Positions 35,321-44,462 of a DNA stretch of 64,000 bases are shown here, piece after piece (position 1 is the stretch's first letter; each line of letters opens with the position of its first letter). A program made the translations under genes and the position numbers. The notes beneath the pieces were generated by a model, which saw only the letters and a program-made list of their open reading frames with translations, was not told the DNA's origin and did no database searches. Source of the stretch: Pseudonocardia halophobica (GTDB lineage: Bacteria; Actinomycetota; Actinomycetes; Mycobacteriales; Pseudonocardiaceae); assembly GCF_027922425.1 (NCBI RefSeq), contig NZ_BSFQ01000013.1, positions 120,718 to 184,717 of the forward strand, read 5' to 3'.

Positions 35321-36724
35321 ATGAGTCCTGATCTGATCGCCCTGCTCGTGCTCGCGGTCGTCTTCGTCGTCGCGACGCTGAGGCCGGTGAACATGGGTGC
35401 GGTGGCGCTGGTCGCCGCCTTCATCGTGGGCACCGCGGTGGCGGGCGAGTCCGCCTCCGACGTGATCGCCGGATTCCCCGGGGACCTGTTCGTCATCCTC
35501 GTCGGGGTCACCTACCTGTTCGCGATCGCCAAACGCAACGGCACCGTCGACTGGCTCGTGGCGGTCGCCGTCCGGCTCGTCGGCGGCCGGGTCGTGCTGA
35601 TCCCCTGGGTGATGTTCGGAGTCTGCGCGGCCATCACCGCGGCGGGCGCGGTCAGCCCGGCGGCGGTGGCGATCATCGCCCCCGTCGGGCTCGGCTTCGC
35701 CGCGCGCTACCGGATCTCGCCGCTGCTCATGGGGATCATGGTCGTGCAGGGCGCCTCGGCGGGCAGCTTCTCGCCGATCGGGATCTTCGGCGGCATCGTC
35801 AACGGGGTCGTGGCGCGCAACGGCCTCGACGCGGACCCGGGCGTGCTGTTCCTGGCGACGTTCGGGTTCAACGTCGTGCTCGCCGTGATCGCGTTCCTGG
35901 TCTTCGGCGGCCGCGAGCTCGCCGGGCGCCCGCGTGTCGAGCTCGGCGACGACGCCGTCGACGCGTCCCGGCGCGCGACTCACCCGCCGGCCAGGCCGCA
36001 CGGGCTGGTCGGGTCGGGCCCCACCGTCCTCGCCGCGTCCGACGGGACCGGGGGACCGGGCTCCACCACGGGCGGGACGGGCACGCGCACCGCGGCCGCC
36101 GAGCCTGCGGTCCTGGTCGCCGAGCGTCCCCGTCTCGGGATCCAGCAGGCCGGCACGCTGGCCGGGCTCGTCGGCCTGGTCCTCGGTGCGCTGGTGTTCG
36201 ACCTGGACGTCGGCTTCGTCGCCATCACCGTGGCCGTCGTGCTCACCCTGGCCTTCCCGAAGACCAGCAAGGACGCGGTGAACGAGGTCAGCTGGGGCGC
36301 GGTCCTGCTCATCGGCGGCATCGTCACCTACGTCGCCCTGCTCGAGCGGATGGGCACCATCCAGGCGCTCGGCGACTCCGTCGCGGGCATCGGCACGCCG
36401 CTGCTCGCCGCGCTGGTCATCTGCCTGATCGGGGCCGTGGTCTCCGCGTTCGCCTCGACCACCGGCATCCTGGGCGCGCTCATCCCGCTCGCCGTGCCCT
36501 TCCTCGCGGCCGGCAGCGTCAGCGCCGTCGGGCTCATCGCCGCACTCGCCATCTCCGCCTCGGTCGTGGACTCCAGCCCGTTCTCCACCAACGGCGCCCT
36601 GGTCGTGGCCAACAGCGCCGAGCAGGAGCGGGAGCGGGTCTTCCGCCGCCTCATGGTCTGGGGCATGTCCCTGGTCGTGATCGCCCCGCTCGTCAGCTGG
36701 GCGCTGCTCGTCGTGCCCTTCTGA
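35321..36724 (+). CDS. MatC-type dicarboxylate carrier (SLC13-like)
   Basis: The 467-residue membrane protein has about 11-12 hydrophobic helices and a hydrophilic Gly/Thr/Pro-rich central loop (about 207-275). The N-terminal half matches the dicarboxylate carrier MatC N-terminal family (LRPVNMGAVALVAAFIVG, FPGDLFVILVGVTYLFAIA); the late segment SASVVDSSPFSTNGALVVA suits the substrate hairpin of ion-coupled carboxylate carriers. MatC of Rhizobium imports malonate. The CoA-transferase gene follows 32 bp later, so the importer and CoA activation are probably one operon. Confidence 0.85.
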   Translation: MSPDLIALLVLAVVFVVATLRPVNMGAVALVAAFIVGTAVAGESASDVIAGFPGDLFVILVGVTYLFAIAKRNGTVDWLVAVAVRLVGGRVVLIPWVMFGVCAAITAAGAVSPAAVAIIAPVGLGFAARYRISPLLMGIMVVQGASAGSFSPIGIFGGIVNGVVARNGLDADPGVLFLATFGFNVVLAVIAFLVFGGRELAGRPRVELGDDAVDASRRATHPPARPHGLVGSGPTVLAASDGTGGPGSTTGGTGTRTAAAEPAVLVAERPRLGIQQAGTLAGLVGLVLGALVFDLDVGFVAITVAVVLTLAFPKTSKDAVNEVSWGAVLLIGGIVTYVALLERMGTIQALGDSVAGIGTPLLAALVICLIGAVVSAFASTTGILGALIPLAVPFLAAGSVSAVGLIAALAISASVVDSSPFSTNGALVVANSAEQERERVFRRLMVWGMSLVVIAPLVSWALLVVPF

Positions 36725-36756
36725 CCCCCCACCCCGGAACAGACAGGAATCAGCTG

Positions 36757-37953
36757 ATGTCCGAGACCCTCTTCCAGACCGCGCAGCCCCTCGACGGGCT
36801 CCTCGTCGTCGACCTGTCCCGCGCGCTGGCCGGACCGCACGCCACGATGATGCTGGGCGACCTGGGCGCGAGGATCGTCAAGGTCGAGACCCCGGCGGGC
36901 GGCGACGACACCCGGGGCTGGGGGCCGCCCTTCCTCCAGCCCGACGGGGCCGAGCGGGAGTCCACGTACTTCCTGTCGGCCAACCGCAACAAGGAGTCCG
37001 TCGCCCTCGACCTCAAGTCCGAGGACGGGCGGGCGGTGCTGACCGAGCTGGTCCGCCGCGCGGACGTGCTGGTGGAGAACTTCCGGACCGGGGTGCTGGA
37101 TCGCCTCGGCTTCCCGGTCGAGCGGCTGCTGGAGCTCAACCCGCGGCTGGTGGTGCTGTCGGTGACCGGGTTCGGCCACGACGGTCCCGAGGGCGGCCGT
37201 TCCGGGTACGACCAGATCGCCCAGGGCGAGGCCGGACTGATGTCGGTGACCGGCTCCGGGCCGGACGACGTGCAACGGGTGGGGGTCCCGATCGCGGACC
37301 TGCTCGCCGGGATGTACGGCGCCTACGGGGTCCTGGCCGCGCTGCGCGAGCGCGACCGCACCGGCCGCGGACAGGTCGTCCGCACCTCCCTGCTCGCCGC
37401 GGTGGTGGGGGTGCACGGGTTCCAGGGCACCGCGTGGACCGTCGCGGGCAAGGTCGGTCACGCGCGCGGCAACCACCACCCGTCGATCTCGCCGTACGGG
37501 CTGTTCCGGTGCCGGGACGGCGCCGTGCAGATCTCCTGCGGCAGCGAAGGTCTGTGGAAGCGGTTGTGTTCCGAGTTCGGTCTCGATCCGGATGCGGAGG
37601 GCATGCAGACCAACGGCGATCGGGTCGAGCACCCGGACCTGGTCCGCAAGACCGTCGAGGGCGCGTTCGCCGACGACACCCCCGACGCCCTGCTCGCCCG
37701 GCTCGACCGGGCCGGCGTCCCCGCGGGCCGGGTGCGTTCGATCGACGAGGTCTACGCCTGGGACCAGACCCGCAGCCAGGGTCTGCTGGTCGACGTCGAC
37801 CACGCCACCCTCGGCCGGCTGACGCTGCCCGGCCCGCCCCTGCGGTTCTTCGACGCCACCGACACCGAGAAGCCACGCCGCCGGCACCAGGCGCCCCCGG
37901 CCCTCGACCAGCACGGCGACGCCGTGCGGCACGAGTTCGGGCGGATCGCGTGA
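36757..37953 (+). CDS. CaiB/BaiF family CoA-transferase
   Basis: Type III CoA-transferase, 398 residues, with the family opening (LDGLLVVDLSRALAGPHAT), NRNKESVALDLKS (76-88), catalytic Asp181 in IADLLAGMYGAYG, and GRGQVVRTSLL. It lies between a dicarboxylate carrier and a carboxyltransferase-type protein, whose GTG overlaps its stop (GTGA). The likely job is to make the CoA ester of the imported acid (for example malonyl-CoA). It differs clearly from the CaiB protein at 21160. Confidence 0.88.
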   Translation: MSETLFQTAQPLDGLLVVDLSRALAGPHATMMLGDLGARIVKVETPAGGDDTRGWGPPFLQPDGAERESTYFLSANRNKESVALDLKSEDGRAVLTELVRRADVLVENFRTGVLDRLGFPVERLLELNPRLVVLSVTGFGHDGPEGGRSGYDQIAQGEAGLMSVTGSGPDDVQRVGVPIADLLAGMYGAYGVLAALRERDRTGRGQVVRTSLLAAVVGVHGFQGTAWTVAGKVGHARGNHHPSISPYGLFRCRDGAVQISCGSEGLWKRLCSEFGLDPDAEGMQTNGDRVEHPDLVRKTVEGAFADDTPDALLARLDRAGVPAGRVRSIDEVYAWDQTRSQGLLVDVDHATLGRLTLPGPPLRFFDATDTEKPRRRHQAPPALDQHGDAVRHEFGRIA

Positions 37954-39440
37954 CCGCCGCTGCCGCGACCCGGACCACCATCCGCGATCTGCTCGATGAC
38001 CTGCTCGACGACGGACTGCGCTCGTGGGACGCGCCCGCCGGCCCGCCCCCGCGGGAAGCGGACACCCCCGAGTACCGGCGCGCCCTCGCCGACGCGCGGG
38101 CCCGCAGCGGCGCCGACGAGTCCGTGCTGACCGGGGAGGGTGCCCTGCACGGCAGACGGGTCGCCGTCGTCGCGGGCGACTTCGCCTTCCTCGCCGGGTC
38201 GATCGGCACCGGCGCCGCGACGCGCATCCTCGAGGCCGTCGAGCGCGCCACCGCCGAACGCCTCCCGCTGATCGGCATCACGGCCTCGGGCGGCACGCGC
38301 ATGCAGGAGGGCACCCCGGCGTTCGTCCGCATGGCCGGGATCGCCGCCGCGATCGCGGACCACAAGAGCGCCGGCCTGCCCTACGTGACCTACCTGCGGC
38401 ACCCCACCACCGGCGGCGTGCTGGCCTCGTGGGGATCGCTCGGGCACGTCACGCTCGCCGAGCCCGGGGCGCTGATCGGCTTCCTCGGCCCCAAGGTCTA
38501 CGCCGCACTCCACGGTGAGCCGTTCCCCGACGGCGTCCAGCGTGCCGAGCACCTGCACCGGTGCGGTCTCGTCGACGCCGTGGTCGAGCCGGAGAACCTG
38601 CGCGACACCCTCGCCCGGATCCTCGGACTGCTCGACGCGCGGCCGTCCGCCGTCCGGGGGGCGCGAGGGTCCGCGGAACCGAGCGCGCCGCACCCCGGGG
38701 CCTGGGAGAGCGTGACCGCGACGCGCCGCCCGGACCGGCCCGGGCTGCGTGAGCTCCTCGCCCTGACGACCGACACGACCCTGCTGAACGCGACCGACGC
38801 GCCGTCGGCGTCGCACGGGGCGGTCCTCGCACTGACCCGGATCGGACGCACACCGTGCGTGCTGTTCGGACACGACCGGCGGGCGCAGCGGTCCGACCCG
38901 CCGGGACCGGGGGTGCTGCGCCTGGCCCGGCGCGCCATGGGCCTCGCCGCCGGCCTCGGCCTCCCGCTCGTCACGGTGATCGACACTCCGGGGGCGGCGC
39001 TGTCCCCGGAGGCCGAGGAGCAGGGCACCGCGCGGGAGATCGCCGAGTGCCTCGCCACGATGGCGCAGCTCGAGACCGTCAGCGTGTCGGTCGTCCTCGG
39101 TCAGGGCACCGGCGGCGCCGCGCTCGCCCTCCTCCCCGCGGACCGCACCGTGGCCGCGAAGCACGCCTGGATCACTCCGCTCCCGCCCGAGGGAGCGAGC
39201 GCCATCCTGCACGGCACGACCGACAAGGCCCCGGAGATCGCCGAATGGCAGCAGATCCGCGCGATCGACCTGCTCCGCCACGGGGTCGTGGACGTCGTCG
39301 TGGCCGACGATCCCGACCCGAGGTTCCCCGCCTCGATGATCGGCGCGATCGAGGAGCAGCTGCACATCGCCCGTGCCGCACCGCCCTCCGCGCGCCGGGC
39401 CGCCCGCCGCCGCCGCTGGCGCGGGCTCCCGCCGATGTGA
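37950..39440 (+). CDS. Fused biotin-independent carboxyltransferase-type decarboxylase (MdcD/MdcE- or AccD/AccA-like)
   Basis: The 496-residue protein has two crotonase-like carboxyltransferase halves. The beta-like half (about 20-220) has GDFAFLAGSIGTGAATRI, GITASGGTRMQEG and EPGALIGFLGPKV. The alpha-like half (about 245-470) has VTVIDTPGAALSPEAEEQG and VVLGQGTGGAALALLPADRTVA. No AccD zinc-ribbon cysteines occur at the N-terminus, and no biotin carboxylase or BCCP gene is near. MdcD/MdcE of malonate decarboxylase have this architecture and decarboxylate without biotin. Together with CaiB and MatC it may decarboxylate a CoA ester. The C-terminus is arginine-rich. Confidence 0.8.
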   Translation: MTAAAATRTTIRDLLDDLLDDGLRSWDAPAGPPPREADTPEYRRALADARARSGADESVLTGEGALHGRRVAVVAGDFAFLAGSIGTGAATRILEAVERATAERLPLIGITASGGTRMQEGTPAFVRMAGIAAAIADHKSAGLPYVTYLRHPTTGGVLASWGSLGHVTLAEPGALIGFLGPKVYAALHGEPFPDGVQRAEHLHRCGLVDAVVEPENLRDTLARILGLLDARPSAVRGARGSAEPSAPHPGAWESVTATRRPDRPGLRELLALTTDTTLLNATDAPSASHGAVLALTRIGRTPCVLFGHDRRAQRSDPPGPGVLRLARRAMGLAAGLGLPLVTVIDTPGAALSPEAEEQGTAREIAECLATMAQLETVSVSVVLGQGTGGAALALLPADRTVAAKHAWITPLPPEGASAILHGTTDKAPEIAEWQQIRAIDLLRHGVVDVVVADDPDPRFPASMIGAIEEQLHIARAAPPSARRAARRRRWRGLPPM

Positions 39441-39523
39441 CCCCGCACTGATCCGACTCCGCGCTCACGGACCGATCCGCACCCGGCAGGTTCCCGCCGA
39501 TGCCCCCTGCCGGGCGCGGTCCC

Positions 39524-40915
39524 CTACGCGGGCTTGATGTTGACGTTGCGGTGGAAGACGTTCCCCGGGTCGTACGTGCCCTTGATCCGTGCGAGCCGGT
39601 CGTACTTCGCCCGGCCGTACGCCGCCAGCACCCGGTTCTCCTCGTCCTCGTACATCTCGTTGACGTACCCGCCGATGCTGCGCCCGAGGGGGCGGAGGGC
39701 GTCCCACATCTCGCGGGCCCACGCGCGGTCCGCGACGAGCGACTCCGCGTCCGGGCAGATCGGGCTGATGAAGAGCTCGTACCGGGGCTCGCGGCGTCCG
39801 CCGAAGGCGGTGTCCTGCTCACCGACCTCGGCGTAGGCCGCGTCGAGCCGGTAGACCACGAGGGCGGTGTGCGCGGACGTCTTCTGCGGCAGACGCTCGG
39901 TGAGCACCTCGATGACGGGCTCGGTGAAGTCGTCGATCTCGAGGCTCTTCTCGTAGCAGTGGAAGCCCCAGGCCATGCCGTCGTCGAGGAGGCTCTGCAG
40001 GTCCGTGTACGGCATCGTCGTGACGTGGTCGAACAGTGGCGGGAGGCCCGCCCGGACCCGGTCGACCGTGCGCGCATGCTCCGTCGGATCGCCGAAGCCA
40101 CCGAGCAGCAGCACGTATCCCGGCTGGTGATGATGTTGCTCGGGGACGAACGGCGCCGGCGGCGCGTTGACGAACGCGATGAAGCCGTTGCAGGACCTCG
40201 GCAGGCCGGCGACCACGTCCCGCATGTGTCGCAGCGCGTCGGCGCCGCGCTCGATCTCCCAGAAGAACAGGCCGAACTCCACCATCGGTCCGACCTCGTG
40301 GAGGCGGAACTCGAACTCGGTGACCACGCCGAAGTTGCCGCCGCCGCCACGGATCGCCCAGAACAGGTCCGTGTTCTCGCTCGCCGAGGCGCGAAGGACC
40401 CGCCCGTCGGCCACGACGACCTCGGCGGACTCGAGGTTGTCGAGGCTCATCCCGGCCTGCCGGGTCAGCCAGCCCATCCCGCCGCCGAGGGTCAGTCCGC
40501 CGACCCCGGTGTGGCTGATGGCGCCGAGCGGTACCGCCAGGCCGTGCTCCTGGGTCGCCGCGTCGACGTCGCTCAGCAGCGCCCCGCCCGCCACCCGGGC
40601 CCGCCTGCGCCGCGGATCGACCGTGACCTGCCGCATGCCACTGAGATCGATCACCAGGCCGTCGTCGCCGGTGGACCGGCCCGCGACGTTGTGCGCCCCT
40701 CCGCGGACGGCGATCTCCAGGCCCTCGGCCTGTGCGTACGCGACCGCGGCGACGACGTCCGCCACCGAGGTGCAGCGGGCGATCACCGCTGGGCTTCTGT
40801 CGATGTCGGCGTTCCAGACGCGGCGGGCCTCGTCGTAGTCCGGGTCGCCCGGCTCGTGGACCGGCCCCGCCACGGCCGCGCGCAACCCGTCGTGCCTTCC
40901 CGCGGTCCGAGTCAT
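39524..40915 (-). CDS. FAD-linked oxidoreductase (BBE/PCMH family)
   Basis: The 463-residue berberine-bridge-like oxidase has an N-terminal PCMH FAD domain: RGGAHNVAGRSTGDDG with His75 for 8-alpha-histidyl FAD, and GGLTLGGGMGWL. A C-terminal BBE segment reads YDRLARIKGTYDPGNVFHRNVNI. Where many relatives have a second flavin-linking Cys, this one has Leu158 (GMSLDNL), so FAD should be singly attached. No signal peptide. It is divergent from the Mo-hydroxylase genes at 41270. Confidence 0.87.
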   Translation of the reverse strand: MTRTAGRHDGLRAAVAGPVHEPGDPDYDEARRVWNADIDRSPAVIARCTSVADVVAAVAYAQAEGLEIAVRGGAHNVAGRSTGDDGLVIDLSGMRQVTVDPRRRRARVAGGALLSDVDAATQEHGLAVPLGAISHTGVGGLTLGGGMGWLTRQAGMSLDNLESAEVVVADGRVLRASASENTDLFWAIRGGGGNFGVVTEFEFRLHEVGPMVEFGLFFWEIERGADALRHMRDVVAGLPRSCNGFIAFVNAPPAPFVPEQHHHQPGYVLLLGGFGDPTEHARTVDRVRAGLPPLFDHVTTMPYTDLQSLLDDGMAWGFHCYEKSLEIDDFTEPVIEVLTERLPQKTSAHTALVVYRLDAAYAEVGEQDTAFGGRREPRYELFISPICPDAESLVADRAWAREMWDALRPLGRSIGGYVNEMYEDEENRVLAAYGRAKYDRLARIKGTYDPGNVFHRNVNIKPA

Positions 40916-41269
40916 CGGTAGCCCCCTCTCCGTGGGCGCGGCCGTCCGCGCGCCGACGGGGGCCGAGGCTAGGACCCGCCTCCTCCTGATCGGTGGAAGT
41001 TGGGCCGGTCGCTGCAGTGCGCCCGCGGGAACGACGCCACCGGCTGGTCCCCCTGACCGGGATCTCCGGCACCTAGCTGCTCGGCGAATCCAGCGGGAGG
41101 CGTCGGCTCGACCGGCTTGCGACCCGTGCGAGTTCGTGCTGGCCGACCCCTGCTCGTCCGCGTCGGATTCGGATACCGTCCCGGTGCGGCGGAACTGCGG
41201 CTTCCCGCTGTCCTCGCACGACACGTACGGCAGCACGGCACCTGAGGAGTGGTCGGTCGAGAACGGCGG
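40916..41269. other. Divergent intergenic region, no gene seen
   Basis: About 350 bp between the BBE-type oxidase and the Mo-hydroxylase large subunit. It should carry both promoters. No convincing ORF, strong palindrome or RNA was found. A GAGAGGGGG ribosome site for the oxidase lies at the left edge, and GAGGAG lies near 41245 before the candidate GTG starts of the right-hand gene. Confidence 0.5.
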
Positions 41270-43597
41270 GTGATCTCGGTGCGCGATGCGGATGCGAACC
41301 CCTCCCTGGGGGCGCGCCTGCCACGGTTCGAGGACGCCCGGCTCCTGCGTGGGCGCGGAGCGTTCACGGCCGACGTCCCGCCGCCGAACTGCCTCCATGT
41401 CGCCTTCGTCCGCTCGCCCCACCCGCACGCCCTGATCGAGGACGTCGACGTCGGCAGGGCGGGGTCGGCGCCCGGCGTGGTCTCCGTCCTGACCGCGGCC
41501 GACCTGCCGCACGTCCCGCTCGTGGACGCGGTCGCCGTGCCCGGTCTCGTCAAGACCCCGCAGTCCGCGCTCGCGGGGGAGCGGGTGCGGTTCGTGGGCG
41601 AGGCGGTCGCCGTCGTGCTGGCCGAGAGCCGGGCCCTCGCCGAGGACGTCGCCGAGCTGGTGGAGGTCCGCTACACGGCGCTCCCTCCCGTCGTCGACCC
41701 GGAGACCGCGACGACGCTGCCGCCCCTCGACCCCGTCCTGACGAGCAACGAGGTGTACCACGGCGAGCGCGCGACCCCGGGTCTCGAGGAGGCCTTCGCC
41801 GCCGCCGATCACGTCGTCTCCGGGCGTTTCACCACCGGCAGGCTCACAGCCGCACCGATGGAGGGCCGCGCCTGTTCGGCCACGTTCGATCCCGTTGCCG
41901 GCACGATGACCGTCCGCTGCTCGACCCAGTCCCCGCACCTGCTGCAGCGCAAGATCGCCTGCTGTCTCGGCATGGATCTCGTCGCGGTCCGTGTGCTCGT
42001 CGACGACGTCGGCGGCGGGTTCGGGCAGAAGATCCCGGCGTCGCCGGAGGAGATCGCCGTGGCGCTGGCGGCCCGCGCGGTCGGCCGCCCGGTCCTGTGG
42101 GTGGAGGACCGCCGGGAGAACATCGTCGCCGGGCCGCAGGGCAAGGAGCAACGCGTCGAGCTCGCGCTGGCCCTCGACGCCGACGGCACCTTCCGCGCCC
42201 TGCGCTGCGACGTGCTCGGCGACGCCGGGGCCTACTCCTTCAACTCCGCCAGCGCCCTCATCGAGGCCTACCTCGCGGCGGGCCTGTTGCCCGGGGCGTA
42301 CCGCATCCCGGAGACCGGCTGGCGGGTGCGCTCGGTGCTCACCACCAAGGCGCCGATCGCCCCCTACCGGGGTGTGGGCTGGACGAGCGGGCACACGGCC
42401 CGGGAGCTGCTGATCGACCGGGCGGCCCGGCTGCTCGGGCGCGATCCGGTGGATCTGCGCAGGCAGAACCTCGTCCGACCCGGCGACCTGCCCTACACCA
42501 CGCCCACCGGCATGACCTACGACAGCGGCAGCCACCTCGCCACGCTCGAGCGGGCGGCGAAGCTGGTCGACGCCGCGAACGTGGTCCCCGGGCCCACCGC
42601 CGACGGGTACTACCGCGGGGTCGGGATCAGCCCGTACGTCGAGCCGTCGGGGTGGGGCTCCGCGGGGGCGGGGGAGTCCTCCTGGTCGTTCGCCTCGCAC
42701 GACTCGGTGCGGGTCGAGATGGCCGCGTCCGGTGCGGTCACGGCGGTGGTCGGCACCCCGTCGCAGGGACAGGGCCACACCACGAGCCTGGCCCAGGTCG
42801 TCGCCTCGGTGCTGACCTGCGACCCTCGGCGGGTCCGTGTCGTGACCGGCGACAGCGCCAGTACCCCGCTGAGCACCGCCGGCACCCGCGCGAGCCGGGT
42901 CGCGACCGTGATCGGCGGAGCGCTGCTGCTCGCATCGGAACGGCTCGCCGCCAAGCTCGCGCTGGTGGCCGGTCACCTGCTCGGGATCGATCCGGGGGAG
43001 ATCTCGTTTCGCGACGGCCGGGCCGTCGCCCCCGCCGGCTCGCTCGGGCTGGCCGAGATCGCGACCGCCGCGGTGGCCGACCCCGCCGTCCGCGCGGCGT
43101 TGCCGGAGCCGGACCTCACCGCCACCGCCTTCTACGACCCACCCGCCACCTACTCGAACGGGTGCGTCGCCGTGGTCGTCGACGTGGATGCCGGAACCGG
43201 GCGGGTCGACGTCGTCGACGCCGCGGTGGTGGAGGACTGCGGCACCGTGATCAATCCGATGATCGTGGACGGCCAGACGCTCGGCGCGTTCGCCCAGGGC
43301 GTCGGCGCGGCCCTCTACGAGGACGCGGGCTACGGCGGTGACGGATCCCCGCACGCCACCACGTTCGGCGACTACCTGCTGCCGACCGCCCGCTGCCTGC
43401 CCCGGGTCGCCCTCGAGCACCGGGAGTCGCCCGCGCCGCACACCCGCGGCGGCATCAAGGGCATGGGCGAGTCGGCCATGATCGCGACACCGGGCGCGGT
43501 CGCCTGCGCGGTCGCCGCCGCGGTCGCCCCGCTCGGGATCACCGTGACCCACACCCCGATCCGGCCGCACGAGCTCGTGGCCCCCACCGCGGACTGA
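41270..43597 (+). CDS. Molybdenum hydroxylase large subunit (CoxL/XdhA family)
   Basis: The 775-residue catalytic subunit of a second Mo-MPT hydroxylase. It has the hammerhead N-domain (SLGARLPRFEDARLLRGRG, VRSPHPHALI), VDDVGGGFGQKIPASPEE, APYRGVGWTSGHTARE, STAGTRASRVATV, and base Glu734 in GIKGMGESA. The form I CO dehydrogenase active loop (AYRCSFR) is absent, so CO oxidation is unlikely. The start is uncertain: GTG at 41249, 41270 or 41279. Genes for the FAD and 2Fe-2S subunits follow at 4 bp and in overlap. It is divergent in sequence from the xanthine enzyme at 6032; the substrate is likely a heterocycle or aldehyde. Confidence 0.87.
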   Translation: MISVRDADANPSLGARLPRFEDARLLRGRGAFTADVPPPNCLHVAFVRSPHPHALIEDVDVGRAGSAPGVVSVLTAADLPHVPLVDAVAVPGLVKTPQSALAGERVRFVGEAVAVVLAESRALAEDVAELVEVRYTALPPVVDPETATTLPPLDPVLTSNEVYHGERATPGLEEAFAAADHVVSGRFTTGRLTAAPMEGRACSATFDPVAGTMTVRCSTQSPHLLQRKIACCLGMDLVAVRVLVDDVGGGFGQKIPASPEEIAVALAARAVGRPVLWVEDRRENIVAGPQGKEQRVELALALDADGTFRALRCDVLGDAGAYSFNSASALIEAYLAAGLLPGAYRIPETGWRVRSVLTTKAPIAPYRGVGWTSGHTARELLIDRAARLLGRDPVDLRRQNLVRPGDLPYTTPTGMTYDSGSHLATLERAAKLVDAANVVPGPTADGYYRGVGISPYVEPSGWGSAGAGESSWSFASHDSVRVEMAASGAVTAVVGTPSQGQGHTTSLAQVVASVLTCDPRRVRVVTGDSASTPLSTAGTRASRVATVIGGALLLASERLAAKLALVAGHLLGIDPGEISFRDGRAVAPAGSLGLAEIATAAVADPAVRAALPEPDLTATAFYDPPATYSNGCVAVVVDVDAGTGRVDVVDAAVVEDCGTVINPMIVDGQTLGAFAQGVGAALYEDAGYGGDGSPHATTFGDYLLPTARCLPRVALEHRESPAPHTRGGIKGMGESAMIATPGAVACAVAAAVAPLGITVTHTPIRPHELVAPTAD

Positions 43598-43601
43598 CCC
43601 G

Positions 43602-44462
43602 GTGAAACCCGCACCCTTCGACTACGCGTCCCCGTCCACGGTCGACGAGGCCCTCGGCCTGCTGGCCGACCACGGCGGGTCCGCCCGGGTCCTCGCGGGT
43701 GGACAGAGCCTCCTGCCGCAGATGGCACTGCGGCAGGTCCGCCCTCGCCTCCTGGTGGACGTCAACCGGGTGGCCGGGCTGAGCACGCGGAGCACGACCG
43801 ACGGGGGAGCACGTCTCGGTGCCACGGTCCGGCAGGCCGCCGTGCTCCACGCGGGCTCCGGGACGGGGCTGCTCGACGCGGCCCTGCCGTGGGTCGGCAG
43901 CCCCGGCACCCGGTCCCGCGGAACGGTGGTCGGCAGCCTCTGCTTCGCCGACCCGGCGGCCGAACTCCCGACGGTGCTGCTCGCCGTCGGCGGGGGACTG
44001 GAGGTCCGCTCGGCGGCGGGCAGCCGGACCGTCGAGGCGGCCGAGCTCTACCGCGGCCCCGGACGGACCGCGCTGGCGCCGGACGAGCTCGCGGTGGCCG
44101 CGACGTTCCCGCTCGACGCCGACGACACCAGGAGCGCCTGGCTGGAGTTCGGTCGCCGCCCCGGCGACCTGCCACTCGTCGGGGTCGGGGTGGTGGCGCG
44201 CGTCCGCGACGGGGTCGTCGATGCGGTGCGCGTGGCCTGTGCCGGCGTGCACGACGTGCCGTGGGCGGTCCCCGTCGCCGGCCTGCGCGGGGCCGGAGGC
44301 GGTCTCGCGCGGGAGGTCGCGGAGGTCGCCGCCCGCGAGTGCCGCCCGGTCGACGACCACCGCACGACCGCCGCCCATCGCCGGGTGCTCGTCCGCACCC
44401 TCGTCCGTCGCGCGCTGGAGCAGGTGCTCCGGTCGGACACGGAGGTCATCGGTGCTGCCTGA
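43602..44462 (+). CDS. Molybdenum hydroxylase FAD-binding subunit (CoxM family)
   Basis: The 286-residue medium subunit has FDYASPSTVDEALGLL, FAD loop VLAGGQSLLPQMALRQ (29-44) and GTRSRGTVVGSLCFADPAAELP (about 102-123, described). Start GTG at 43602, 4 bp after the large-subunit stop. Its end overlaps the 2Fe-2S subunit start by 11 bp. The L-M-S order is typical of Cox/Ndh-like hydroxylases and different from the xdhB-C-deaminase-A order of the first operon. Confidence 0.9.
   Translation: MKPAPFDYASPSTVDEALGLLADHGGSARVLAGGQSLLPQMALRQVRPRLLVDVNRVAGLSTRSTTDGGARLGATVRQAAVLHAGSGTGLLDAALPWVGSPGTRSRGTVVGSLCFADPAAELPTVLLAVGGGLEVRSAAGSRTVEAAELYRGPGRTALAPDELAVAATFPLDADDTRSAWLEFGRRPGDLPLVGVGVVARVRDGVVDAVRVACAGVHDVPWAVPVAGLRGAGGGLAREVAEVAARECRPVDDHRTTAAHRRVLVRTLVRRALEQVLRSDTEVIGAA

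Noticed and set aside
39500..39523. TGCCCCCTGCCGGGC as a displaced copy of the tRNA-Arg 3' end (att site)
   Set aside because: Only a short C/G-rich match without the TTCGAA part of the T-arm; not enough for an attachment site.
41270..43597. Aerobic CO dehydrogenase large subunit
   Set aside because: The active-site loop of form I CoxL (AYRCSFR) is absent; the segment reads APYRGVGW, so a generic Mo hydroxylase is the safer call.
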